Origin: Ignavibacteria bacterium
Lineage (GTDB): Bacteria > Bacteroidota > Ignavibacteria > Tepidaquicellales > Tepidaquicellaceae
Assembly (NCBI GenBank): GCA_041649015.1
Contig: JBAZNU010000005.1
Coordinates: forward strand, 186,001-250,000
Direction of reading: 5' to 3'
DNA length: 64,000 bases
The notes beneath the pieces were generated by a model that was not told where the DNA came from, did not search any database, and worked only from the letters and a program-made list of their open reading frames with translations. Position numbers and translations under genes: made by a program. Positions 1 to 7,491 of this stretch are shown here, piece after piece. Every line of letters starts with the position of its first letter. The first letter of the stretch is position 1.

Positions 1-412
1 GTAAATCTTCATATTCGTGAACAGAAAATTTGTCTTCATCGTTGTCAAACTTAATTTTTATGCCCTCAATTTCCTTTTTTAATCTATCCCATTTATTTGG
101 AGAATTTATTTCTTTTACAAGATTTCTCAACCACTGTCTAACATAATTTAACTGTAAATCCCAACTTCCAGGATATTCGCTTACGGTGTGTGCAGTTTCA
201 CCAGGGCAAAACACGGCTAAATGACTTTTCGTTGACTTTATTCCTGTTTCAAATAGGAAATAATATTCTGAGTTTACGAACTTTAATTTTGTCGCTTTTT
301 TTCCCGATGATTTTTTGCTCGCAATTTCTCCAAATTCAAATTGAGAAGGAGAAAGACCAACTTGTACGATAAGGTCAAATAAAATGTCTTTTTGTGATGG
401 CAATAGTTTCAT
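1..412 (-). CDS. Unrecognised protein, C-terminus outside the window
   Basis: An open frame runs leftwards from an ATG at 412 off the window edge, giving 137 residues with no stop. I do not recognise the family. The visible part starts MKLLPSQKDILFDLI, is mixed alpha/beta and soluble, carries no signal peptide or membrane segment, and has a Trp-rich central stretch (SWDLQL, then RQWLRNLV). It is the last visible member of a same-strand run with the genes starting at 1270 and 1501, 30 bases behind the first of these, so co-transcription is likely. The position beside methyltransferase and DUF262-HNH genes suggests a defence-island role, which is inference only. The missing C-terminus could hold the diagnostic domain. 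Confidence 0.7.
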   Translation of the reverse strand, partial: MKLLPSQKDILFDLIVQVGLSPSQFEFGEIASKKSSGKKATKLKFVNSEYYFLFETGIKSTKSHLAVFCPGETAHTVSEYPGSWDLQLNYVRQWLRNLVKEINSPNKWDRLKKEIEGIKIKFDNDEDKFSVHEYEDL

Positions 413-442
413 AGTTGTTATTATGTTTGCTTCTAACTTGTC

Positions 443-1270
443 TTAACCAATTCTAGGAACTAATTCATTCATTGTGTAATGAACAAATTGTTTCCCTAAC
501 TCGGTTAAAATATAAGGTTTGCTATTCTCAAATGCTGATTCCAGTATTGTTGTTTTTGCTTTATGAATAGGAGGTTTCTTCTTTAAAAATCTTCCATCAT
601 CCGTAGTTTCTCTAAATTGCCTAATTACACCTCCAGTACTTAAATCTCTTATCAACAATTTATATAAATCAGCTTCAGGAGAATCCTCTCTAACAATTTC
701 ACCATAAATTGACATCCAAATATCATAACGAGTTACACCTGGTGTAGAATAAATTTCTCTTATAACTTTAAAATGTGCTTCATGATAAATCTTCAACCAA
801 TCAATAAATAATCTTATGACATCATCAGAACATAATCTTGTACCAGCAGCATTTTCTATCAAATTAGTTATATACTTTCTCTTTTCGTCAGTATCAGCTT
901 CATCCCAAGTTCTAAATGCTTTTCTCACAATATCCAAATATTCTTCGCTTTCTATTCTTTCATCTATTTTTTCACCAATAGTTTCAAATCGTTCTGTAAT
1001 ATCTCCAATATTTAAAGCAAGCTTACCCATTTTTTTAGTATGCTCTTCTAACCACTGGTTTTGCAATTGTTCTCTTCTAATATCGCCTTGTTCTGTTTTC
1101 ATACTTGCAGCTGCTGCAACAAAACCTCCAACCCATGGAATGCTACCTAATGCTGCAAGAACAAACTTTACAATTGCTCTTCGTTGATTTGAAGTTTGAG
1201 TTTTCTCGATTTCAGATTTGATATATTCTAATTTATTATCTGAATCAACAATATTGTTTTCTTCTACCAT
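443..1270 (-). CDS. Unrecognised protein with hydrophobic segment and predicted coiled coil
   Basis: A 275-residue protein that I cannot place in a named family. Residues 1-30 are polar. Residues about 36-57 form a Gly/Ala-rich hydrophobic stretch (FVLAALGSIPWVGG and onward) that could be one membrane helix or a hydrophobic hairpin. Residues about 65-120 are strongly charged and heptad-like, so a coiled coil is plausible. The rest is a soluble helical region ending in a winged-helix-like stretch (STPGVTRYDIW, then ELGKQFVHYTMNEL). It starts 3 bases after the stop of the 75-residue gene upstream and sits 30 bases before the next gene, so the three probably form one transcript. A membrane-associated effector in a defence cassette is possible but unproven. 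Confidence 0.75.
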   Translation of the reverse strand: MVEENNIVDSDNKLEYIKSEIEKTQTSNQRRAIVKFVLAALGSIPWVGGFVAAAASMKTEQGDIRREQLQNQWLEEHTKKMGKLALNIGDITERFETIGEKIDERIESEEYLDIVRKAFRTWDEADTDEKRKYITNLIENAAGTRLCSDDVIRLFIDWLKIYHEAHFKVIREIYSTPGVTRYDIWMSIYGEIVREDSPEADLYKLLIRDLSTGGVIRQFRETTDDGRFLKKKPPIHKAKTTILESAFENSKPYILTELGKQFVHYTMNELVPRIG

Positions 1271-1273
1271 ATA

Positions 1274-1501
1274 TTATCTTGTAAATGAAATTATTGAACT
1301 ATCTGAATCCGTAAGTTTATTAGATATTTCATCACAACACTTTCTTGCTTGCTCCTCGCTTTTACATTTGATTCTAATCGGGTCCTTTTGATTCTTATAA
1401 TTTAATTTAACACACCATCCTAAAATTTGAATATTTTCAAAACTAACAGTAAGTAAGTTTTCCAATTGAACTGTTCCGCAATCAACTTTGATGAAACTCA
1501 T
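1274..1501 (-). CDS. Small unrecognised protein, possibly PH-like
   Basis: A 75-residue protein preceded by an AGGAAT-type weak ribosome site. It shows alternating short beta strands followed by a C-terminal amphipathic helix (SEEQARKCCDEISNKL), the layout of small PH-like domains. That fold call is inference from pattern only. Four cysteines are present at irregular spacing, which does not look like a zinc site. It is the first gene of the three-gene run that continues to the window edge, separated by 171 bases from the DUF262-HNH gene upstream. Function unknown. Confidence 0.65.
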   Translation of the reverse strand: MSFIKVDCGTVQLENLLTVSFENIQILGWCVKLNYKNQKDPIRIKCKSEEQARKCCDEISNKLTDSDSSIISFTR

Positions 1502-1672
1502 GATTATTCCTTTCTATTTCTATAAATTTGAAATTTATCTGCTATTATTTCTTTTCGCTTATACAAAACTAACAAATATATTTTAATATTATAATGCTAA
1601 GGTATTTGACGGTGATAATGTTTCCGAGAACTTTCTTTAATAATATTAGAGTAAATCCTCTTTTGCCATTTC

Positions 1673-2842
1673 CTATTTGTTTCCCTTTGCTTGATTGTGT
1701 GTTTTGCATAACATCTGGCAGTTTTTCTTGATTGTTTTACCTCCCTTACTCCAAGCTGCAACGTGGTCTGCATCCATCTCATTTAAATTCCATATTCTAT
1801 GTTTATTTGAAACATGCCCAATCGCACATAACGGGCAATTGGAAGTGTTTTTCCTTACAGCTTTTTCTGTTTGCTTAGTATAAACAAATTTTTTGGTAGC
1901 ATCATCAAATATTCGAACTTCAAGTAACTTTGTATCAACTGAACTACCGAGTATATATTCAAATATGCCTTTTGAATTCGTTATATAGGGATCTGTTATG
2001 AGTTCTTGCACTTGTTTAGAAATAATTCTTGGATTATAAGTTATATCGAAATACTTATCATATAATTGCCCCCAATCCAACCCTTTCATTTCACGATGGT
2101 AATCTATAAAATTTTTTTGAATCCATTCAATTACTTTTTTAAAATGCAACCAAAGAACATCAGCATTTTCATCATTTTGATGGTCTGCCATATATTGTTT
2201 TACATTATTACTTGATATCCATTTTATAGCTGTTTCTAAACCCTTGCCTCTACTTTGATTTGCCTCAATATCTATATATTTATTTGCTAAACCATATGCG
2301 GCGGAATTGCTTTTCATAAAATAACGCTTTGCACTACTTAGCCAAGTGCCAGTATAATTAGCATTCAATAATTCCTGTGAAGTTAATGGTTCTCCAGCTA
2401 TGTTTATAATTGAAAACCACTCTAATCTTTGTTCTGGTGTTCCTTCACAAACATAAATCTGCAATTCATAATTTAAGAAGTATTCTTTCTTTTCAGGTGA
2501 AAGGTTATCAAATTTCTTAGGCATACCATCTAAGATTATTGAAAATTCCATATTAAAGAATTGACAAAAACTTATAGTTCTTTGCTGCCCATCTATGAGT
2601 TCGTATTGATTATTATTTGTCTTAGCCCAATACATTACGTTTAGTGGAAATGCTGTATTAGGATAACCCCTCATAATTGTTCTTATAACTTCATTGCGTT
2701 GATCTGGTTTATAAATAAACTCTCGCTGATAAGCAGGTCTTATATTCAATTTGCCATTATAACCTACAACACCTTCTTCTGCGCTATCCTTATAGTTTTC
2801 CACAATTTCCCTAATTGTGATCGGCTTTAAATAAATCTTCAT
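1673..2842 (-). CDS. DUF262 domain protein with C-terminal HNH nuclease
   Basis: A 389-residue protein. Residues about 8-250 match the DUF262 (GmrS-like, ParB/sulfiredoxin-fold) family: the hallmark DGQQR is at 84-88, preceded by PAYQREF at 37-43. The C-terminus is an HNH nuclease: CPLC at 336-339, DADH ending at His360, Asn374 and His382, with CxxxC at 375/379 completing a zinc site. GmrSD-type enzymes use DUF262 for nucleotide-dependent recognition and HNH for cutting DNA, so this is a likely restriction nuclease. Its start overlaps the methyltransferase stop by 4 bases, so the two are translationally coupled and probably form a restriction-modification or modification-dependent unit. Confidence in domains is high; the partner role is inferred. 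Confidence 0.88.
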   Translation of the reverse strand: MKIYLKPITIREIVENYKDSAEEGVVGYNGKLNIRPAYQREFIYKPDQRNEVIRTIMRGYPNTAFPLNVMYWAKTNNNQYELIDGQQRTISFCQFFNMEFSIILDGMPKKFDNLSPEKKEYFLNYELQIYVCEGTPEQRLEWFSIINIAGEPLTSQELLNANYTGTWLSSAKRYFMKSNSAAYGLANKYIDIEANQSRGKGLETAIKWISSNNVKQYMADHQNDENADVLWLHFKKVIEWIQKNFIDYHREMKGLDWGQLYDKYFDITYNPRIISKQVQELITDPYITNSKGIFEYILGSSVDTKLLEVRIFDDATKKFVYTKQTEKAVRKNTSNCPLCAIGHVSNKHRIWNLNEMDADHVAAWSKGGKTIKKNCQMLCKTHNQAKGNK

Positions 2843-3909
2843 GATTTAATTCGTTTTATTATTATTCGAGAATAAGGGCAACTAGTCTTCCCATTTCTAG
2901 TAAGAGAAATATCTGTTCTACCACGATAATTTTTTGTTACACCTATAACTTTTCCCGAATTACCTGTGGGAATACCAATCAACTCAAATTGTTGGGGATT
3001 AAATATATCTAAAAAAGTATCTGGCACGCCTAACATTCCATAATAGTCTTCTGGTATTTCAGTAACCTTACTCACTTCAATTGCATCAAGATTATCGTAT
3101 TTAATATATTCTTCTTCCGAATATTTTTTCCATAAAATCATTTTTTCGTGGTGTTTTTTAACATGAAGATTTGTAAACCAAGTTATAGCAGGAACTTTAC
3201 CTATTTTTTTACCATTTTCAATTCTATCCCATTTCTTGTAATGATCTGGCATAATAAAATCACATGTTAGATTAAATCCGTAACCAGTCCAGATTTTATT
3301 TTCCTTAATTAATTTAAAAATTTCCTTTTTATGTAATGAATTCATGTTACCCATTATAATGAATTTTTTATCAAACTCAATTAGTTGGGCTACATATTCA
3401 AGAAATAGAGAAAAAGGAGGATTTGTAACAACAATGTCAGATTCTTCCAATAACTCTTTACACTCTTTACTTTTAAAATCTCCGTTTTCTTTCAAAAGTT
3501 TTAAAGAATTTCCATTATGTTTTATTAAATACTCAACATCAGAAAGATCTACACTTCCATCTTCATTAAAATCTTTAACTTCAGTAATCTCGATTTTGTA
3601 AGCATGTTTACTATTTTTATTCATCCCTTTCTTTAGAGAAGGCTTAACGTCATAAAGTGAAAGTTGGGTACCAGCAACCGGACTCGGGGAATAGCAAGTT
3701 GCTATCAATTTCTTTAGTTTAAGTTGATTAAAAGACATAGCAAAATATTTGAAAAAGTTGCTTTCAAAAGGATCATCACAATTACAAAAGATAGTCTTTC
3801 CTTTTAACTGATTAGAATAATTTTTCAATTCCTTCTCGATATCAACAAGTTGAGTATAAAACTCGTCATTCTTAGCTTTTTTAGCTTTGCCTAAGCTCCT
3901 GTTAGCCAT
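2839..3909 (-). CDS. EcoRI-family adenine-specific DNA methyltransferase
   Basis: A 356-residue protein of the EcoRI methylase family, which transfers methyl from S-adenosylmethionine to N6 of adenine. The family N-terminal signature NDEFYTQ lies at 14-20, CDDPFESNF at 44-52, and the catalytic NPPF motif at 163-166 after a hydrophobic strand (DIVV). The length is usual for the family. No EcoRI-like endonuclease is adjacent. Instead the gene overlaps a DUF262-HNH gene by 4 bases, which suggests that protein is the cutting partner. The DUF4145 gene lies 107 bases upstream on the same strand. The target sequence cannot be read from the protein. The N-terminus is Lys-rich (GKAKKAKND). Confidence 0.9.
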   Translation of the reverse strand: MANRSLGKAKKAKNDEFYTQLVDIEKELKNYSNQLKGKTIFCNCDDPFESNFFKYFAMSFNQLKLKKLIATCYSPSPVAGTQLSLYDVKPSLKKGMNKNSKHAYKIEITEVKDFNEDGSVDLSDVEYLIKHNGNSLKLLKENGDFKSKECKELLEESDIVVTNPPFSLFLEYVAQLIEFDKKFIIMGNMNSLHKKEIFKLIKENKIWTGYGFNLTCDFIMPDHYKKWDRIENGKKIGKVPAITWFTNLHVKKHHEKMILWKKYSEEEYIKYDNLDAIEVSKVTEIPEDYYGMLGVPDTFLDIFNPQQFELIGIPTGNSGKVIGVTKNYRGRTDISLTRNGKTSCPYSRIIIKRIKS

Positions 3910-4016
3910 ATTTCTTCATGTTTATTTTTCAAATATAATATTATTATTTGATGAGTCCTCAAAATAAAGGTACATTTAGTTTTTTGAAAGGACTACTTAT
4001 TTGTTGATGTAAATTT

Positions 4017-4676
4017 TTACTTATCTCTATCTTCAATATTTTTCTTAACACTTTCAGGTAGATTCTTCTCATAGTATTCGTTTATTTTCTTTGGTTGGCT
4101 TATAAGAACTTCACAAATAATATTAACAAATCCGAATAATGCAAATGCGATTTCAATTTTATCATTCAAATCAATTCTTCCTGGATGAACAGCATTATTA
4201 CCAATAACTCTAACACTATCAAGAGCCTCCTGCATTGTCTTTGGAAGTCCTTTTTTTACTAAACTCTCAATATCCTCATTAATATTATTCCCCTTTTCTC
4301 CAAGATGTATGCATAATTTTTGAACTGCAAGACGTAACAACGCTGCTGCTCCTCGAGGCGAAATATTGACTATGTCTTTAGCTTCATTATAATCTTTTTT
4401 GATATCATCTGGTAAATCGGGGTTTGCAATTTCAACATTCCCAGTCAACGGATAGACCATTTTATTGTTTATCCAAAACGATACTTGACTGCAATGTCTG
4501 CACTTTGCTGTTGAAGTATTATTTAAATAATATTCAAATGTACTTGGTTGTCCATTTGGTAAAGTTGTTGAATAATTGCATTTAATTGATGAAGACCAAG
4601 TTTGCTCTGCTAATACTCCACAAAATGGGCAATGAAAAGAACGTTGACTTAGTGCAGGTGCAATGTGTTTACTCAT
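4017..4676 (-). CDS. DUF4145 domain protein with N-terminal zinc ribbon
   Basis: A 219-residue protein. Cys pairs CPFC (16-19) and CRHC (59-62) form a likely zinc ribbon. The C-terminal half is a DUF4145 helical domain, recognised by the SPRGAAALLRLAVQKL stretch and the later VRVIGNNAVHPG motif. DUF4145 occurs as a stand-alone protein and fused to restriction or helicase components in defence loci; its biochemical role is not established. Here it opens the same-strand block that contains the methyltransferase and DUF262-HNH genes (107 bases gap), and the conserved leader of the 21-bp-repeat element begins 30 bases upstream of its start codon. Confidence 0.85.
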   Translation of the reverse strand: MSKHIAPALSQRSFHCPFCGVLAEQTWSSSIKCNYSTTLPNGQPSTFEYYLNNTSTAKCRHCSQVSFWINNKMVYPLTGNVEIANPDLPDDIKKDYNEAKDIVNISPRGAAALLRLAVQKLCIHLGEKGNNINEDIESLVKKGLPKTMQEALDSVRVIGNNAVHPGRIDLNDKIEIAFALFGFVNIICEVLISQPKKINEYYEKNLPESVKKNIEDRDK

Positions 4677-4705
4677 AATAGTGTATTTAAAATATTACTT
4701 TTCTT

Positions 4706-5180
4706 AGCAAATGTACGATTATTTATGGTTTAGAAAAACCCATTTTCTGTGTCCTTTTTTCCACAAAGTCCGGGTTTTATGGCAAAATGCCCAAAATGAC
4801 GAAAACTCACTCTTCCCCAAAAACTGCATTTTTGAGCAAATTCTCGGGTCGGGTACCTCAGAAAGGCGTTCCGGTACCTCAGAAAGGCATTCCGGTACCT
4901 CGGAAAAGCATTCCGGTACATCAGAATCGAATTCCGTTTCTCGGATATTACATTCCGGGTCTCGGATATCGCATTCCGGTACATCAGAATCGTATTCCGG
5001 TTCTCGGTTATTGCGTTCCGGTTCTCGGATATTGCGTTCCGGTTCATCAATATCGCATTCGGGTTCATCAATATCGCATTCGGGTTGTTCGATAAGGCAT
5101 TCCGGTTTATCAAATTACTATTTTGTTTTGTAAGAGAAGGATTATGAGCGTTCAAAAATGCAATCTGACTGACGATAATC
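4706..5180 (+). repeat. Dispersed repeat element, copy 1 (leader, 21-bp array, right end)
   Basis: This non-coding element has three parts: a leader of about 145 bases (from AGCAAATGTACGATT to TTTTTGAGCAAATTCTCGGG), an array of 21-bp units, and a right end containing GGATTATGAGCGTTCA. A second copy with the same order lies at 57003-57285. Alignment of the two leaders by eye needs indels that are not multiples of three: the distance from ATGTACGAT to TGAGCAAATT is 122 bases here and 124 there. The long open frames crossing it are therefore unlikely to be genes and simply reflect a repeat period divisible by three. The leader faces the start of the DUF4145/methyltransferase block. Function unknown. 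Confidence 0.85.
4853..5104 (+). repeat. Tandem array of twelve 21-bp units
   Basis: Anchors of the form TTCCGG (or TTCGGG) recur at 4869, 4890, 4911, 4932, 4953, 4974, 4995, 5016, 5037, 5058, 5079 and 5100, spaced by exactly 21 bases every time. The bases between anchors vary in a modular way: GTACCTCAGAAAG, GTACATCAGAATC, GTTCTCGGATATT and GTTCATCAATATC types alternate. There is no indel in the whole array. This is unlike CRISPR, where repeats are constant and spacers unique and longer. It behaves as a degenerate minisatellite under a strict length constraint. Confidence 0.95.
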
Positions 5181-5247
5181 GCAACCTGCCCGCCCATAAT
5201 CCTTTAAATCTGATTCAAAAACTGAATTCCTCCGGCTAACGGATTAA

Positions 5248-6003
5248 TTACGCTGACTTCTTCTTCCTCGTAAACTCCAACCCCCTAACCATTTTTGCCT
5301 CCGGCGATGACGCTCCGAATGCACCTTGCACGTAATCTTTGCATGCAAGTGAAATATCTATTATTCCCGTTTTATCGGCGTAGAGTGCGGTATCACGTGC
5401 TGTTCTCGCATTTTCTATAGGAGCTAGAATCTCTCCTATTCCGTCATTCAGTGCTTTCATGCTGAGGGAAATATCGCCCAAAGCCGCCGTTCCAAGTTCC
5501 GGTTCGTTTGGCAAATACAAGGGCTGTGCTTTGTATAAATCCACAAGTTGTCTGAAAGTATCACCCTTCATTACGTAGCTTTGATGGCTTTGGCTTACGT
5601 CGTTTGGGTCTGAGGTTCCATCGGGGAGTTTTTTAACTTTAACTTTGAACCCTCTGTACTTATCCGCAAGACCCTTTGCATCGAGCTTAATCTGGTCGCT
5701 TGCCTCAGTGCTTTCAAAATAATTCAGCGTGCGGGTTACGAGCTTATCAACAGGTTCAAACAAAATTTCCCTTTGATTTATCGGCTCTTTCGCGTTTTGA
5801 ATTGCCGTCGTCAGTGCCTGATGCGCCGTATCCGCCGTCTGCCATAAAGCCGTCATTTGATCTACCGTCAATGCCTCCCTGCTGGGTTTATATTTATCAG
5901 AAAAGGAAGAACAGTAATCAATTAGAGTCTTGAAGTTTGAGATGTTTATAGCGTGGCCGGTTTCGTGTACCGCAGTGCTTTTTGGTTTTTCTCCATCTTG
6001 CAT
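5248..6003 (-). CDS. Uncharacterised ~250-residue orphan family protein
   Basis: A 251-residue soluble, helix-rich protein. From memory it resembles a group of uncharacterised proteins common in Bacteroidota that share a GHAIN start, a central KLVTR motif (here at about 88-92), a region ending LPNEPELG, and a terminal FGASSPEAKMVRGLEF-like block; no function is known for them to me. It has no signal peptide or membrane helix. The sequence looks like an internal duplication: an N-terminal helix set and a C-terminal set each begin with a long helix and end near an arginine-rich turn. It stands alone between the repeat element and a divergent hydrolase gene. Confidence 0.75.
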   Translation of the reverse strand: MQDGEKPKSTAVHETGHAINISNFKTLIDYCSSFSDKYKPSREALTVDQMTALWQTADTAHQALTTAIQNAKEPINQREILFEPVDKLVTRTLNYFESTEASDQIKLDAKGLADKYRGFKVKVKKLPDGTSDPNDVSQSHQSYVMKGDTFRQLVDLYKAQPLYLPNEPELGTAALGDISLSMKALNDGIGEILAPIENARTARDTALYADKTGIIDISLACKDYVQGAFGASSPEAKMVRGLEFTRKKKSA

Positions 6004-6140
6004 AATATTAAAATATTAAGTTTATGAAAAATTACTTAACTAAAATTATGGAGTTTAATTTTAAAAGTCAATTCTATGATAAAAGCGAAAATCTTGGGTT
6101 AATGAAAATTGACTTATAAACATCTTTCATTTTATATATT

Positions 6141-6995
6141 ATGTACACAATGAGTGCTTTAAAGGAAATAGAGCAAGTTAATCTGTCGGAATCCGAAAAA
6201 ACTCTTATTGAAAAAGGTTGGAGTGCGGATGTTGCTAATAATGTAATTATTTCAAGAGTATTGTATAATTCCGAAGGATATTTAGTTGATGGATATATTG
6301 CCGAACCAAAAAGCTCAGAAACTAAAAGGTATCCGCTAATTCTCTGGAATAGGGGAGGAGATGAAAAAAACGGAAGGCTTGACGACTTTTTGGCATCAGG
6401 CATACTCGGTGAAATTGCTTCATGGGGATATATCGTAGTTGCATCACAATATAGACAAAAGGATGAATTCGGCGGCAGGGATATCGGTGATATTCTTAAC
6501 ATACTTAAAATTGGGATGAAAATGCCTGCATTTGACGGTGAAAATATCGGTGTTGAAGGATGGAGCAGGGGTGGTATGATGACTTATCAATTATTGACTA
6601 AATTAAGCTTTTTAAAGTGTGCAATTGTTGTTGCAGGGCTCGCTGATTTAAGGAGCAATTTCGAAAAGAATTCGAAACTAAAGGATAAGTTCTACGGGCT
6701 TTTCAAAGGTGCCGACGAGAAGAAAATTCTTGAAGAAATCGGAAAACGCTCAGCTGTCGATTTCTTTGAATCTATTCGTCCGGAAGTACCCCTGCTGATG
6801 ATTCACGGAACGGCAGACGATAAAGTCTCTTATCAGGATTCAGTCCAAATGTATAAAAAACTATCAGAGTATATAAGAGCCGAATTAAGGCTTGAAACAA
6901 TAGAAAATGGAGACCATTACCTTAGAAAAGAACGAAATACAGTAAGAAAATTGCGTAGAGATTGGTTTTATAAATATTTGAAATTAAATAAATAA
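6141..6995 (+). CDS. Alpha/beta hydrolase of the dienelactone hydrolase / S9 peptidase type
   Basis: A 284-residue serine hydrolase. The nucleophile elbow GWSRGG places the catalytic serine at 142. The acid is in GTADDKV (Asp226 or Asp227) and the base is His259 in GDHYL, so the triad is complete and correctly ordered. A central hydrophobic strand ILWNRGG supplies the oxyanion region. There is no signal peptide, so it is probably cytoplasmic. An alternative ATG lies three codons inside (6150). The family includes dipeptidyl peptidases and esterases, so the substrate cannot be named. The gene stands alone, 42 bases before the bacilliredoxin gene. Confidence 0.85.
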   Translation: MYTMSALKEIEQVNLSESEKTLIEKGWSADVANNVIISRVLYNSEGYLVDGYIAEPKSSETKRYPLILWNRGGDEKNGRLDDFLASGILGEIASWGYIVVASQYRQKDEFGGRDIGDILNILKIGMKMPAFDGENIGVEGWSRGGMMTYQLLTKLSFLKCAIVVAGLADLRSNFEKNSKLKDKFYGLFKGADEKKILEEIGKRSAVDFFESIRPEVPLLMIHGTADDKVSYQDSVQMYKKLSEYIRAELRLETIENGDHYLRKERNTVRKLRRDWFYKYLKLNK

Positions 6996-7037
6996 TATAT
7001 ATGTTTTATCAGTAGAAAAAATTATTACAAATCTAAA

Positions 7038-7487
7038 ATGAAAATAGAATTCAGCATGTATGACCCAAACTTAGTTAAGCCGATGAGAGAAGAAGTGACG
7101 ATTCTGGGCTTTAAAGAATTACTAAATAAGAATGATGTAATTAATGAAATAGGAACTCAAGGAACAGCACTTGTATTTGTTAATTCTGTATGTGGATGTG
7201 CAGCAGGTAAAGCCAGACCCGGTTTGAAACTTGCGATGAAATGGGCTGAGGAAAACAATGTAATTCCAGACAGACTTCTTACTGCATTTGCAGGAATGGA
7301 AAAAGAAGCAGTAAACGAAGTAAGAAGATATTTCGAACCAAATCCGCCGTCATCACCGCAGATAGGAATTTTAAAAGACGGTAAACTAAAATCACTAATT
7401 CCAAGACATGAAATCGAAAATACGAATGAATTTGTTGTAGCAGAAAAAATCGTTAAATTATTGCAGGAAAATTGCAGGAAGGATTAA
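7038..7487 (+). CDS. BrxA/BrxB-family bacilliredoxin-like protein
   Basis: A 149-residue thioredoxin-fold protein of the YphP/YqiW family. The hallmark CGC motif is at 52-54 within VNSVCGCAAGKARPG. In Firmicutes these proteins remove bacillithiol from oxidised proteins; homologues in Bacteroidota-type organisms are common and may serve a similar thiol. The start MKIEFSMYDPNLVKPMREE is typical. It lies 4 bases upstream of clpC, with fabH following 4 bases later, so the three are almost certainly one transcript. This links thiol repair with protein quality control. Assignment to the family is firm; the thiol substrate is inferred. Confidence 0.92.
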   Translation: MKIEFSMYDPNLVKPMREEVTILGFKELLNKNDVINEIGTQGTALVFVNSVCGCAAGKARPGLKLAMKWAEENNVIPDRLLTAFAGMEKEAVNEVRRYFEPNPPSSPQIGILKDGKLKSLIPRHEIENTNEFVVAEKIVKLLQENCRKD

Positions 7488-7491
7488 TGTT

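Noticed and set aside
1597..1782. Open frame overlapping the end of the DUF262-HNH gene in another frame, possible frameshift extension
   Set aside because: The HNH domain is complete before its own stop, so no frameshift needs to be invoked.
4853..5104. CRISPR array
   Set aside because: Units are 21 bases with no constant-repeat and unique-spacer structure, and no cas genes are present.
4711..5197. Long open frames on both strands across the 21-bp array
   Set aside because: The period is divisible by three, so any frame free of stops in one unit stays open. The second element copy breaks the frames with out-of-phase indels and a stop, so coding is unlikely.
5955..5969. HETGH motif (HExxH zinc protease signature) near the N-terminus of the orphan protein
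   Set aside because: It lies at residues 13-17 in a short polar N-terminus, with no third ligand or fold support, so chance is more likely.
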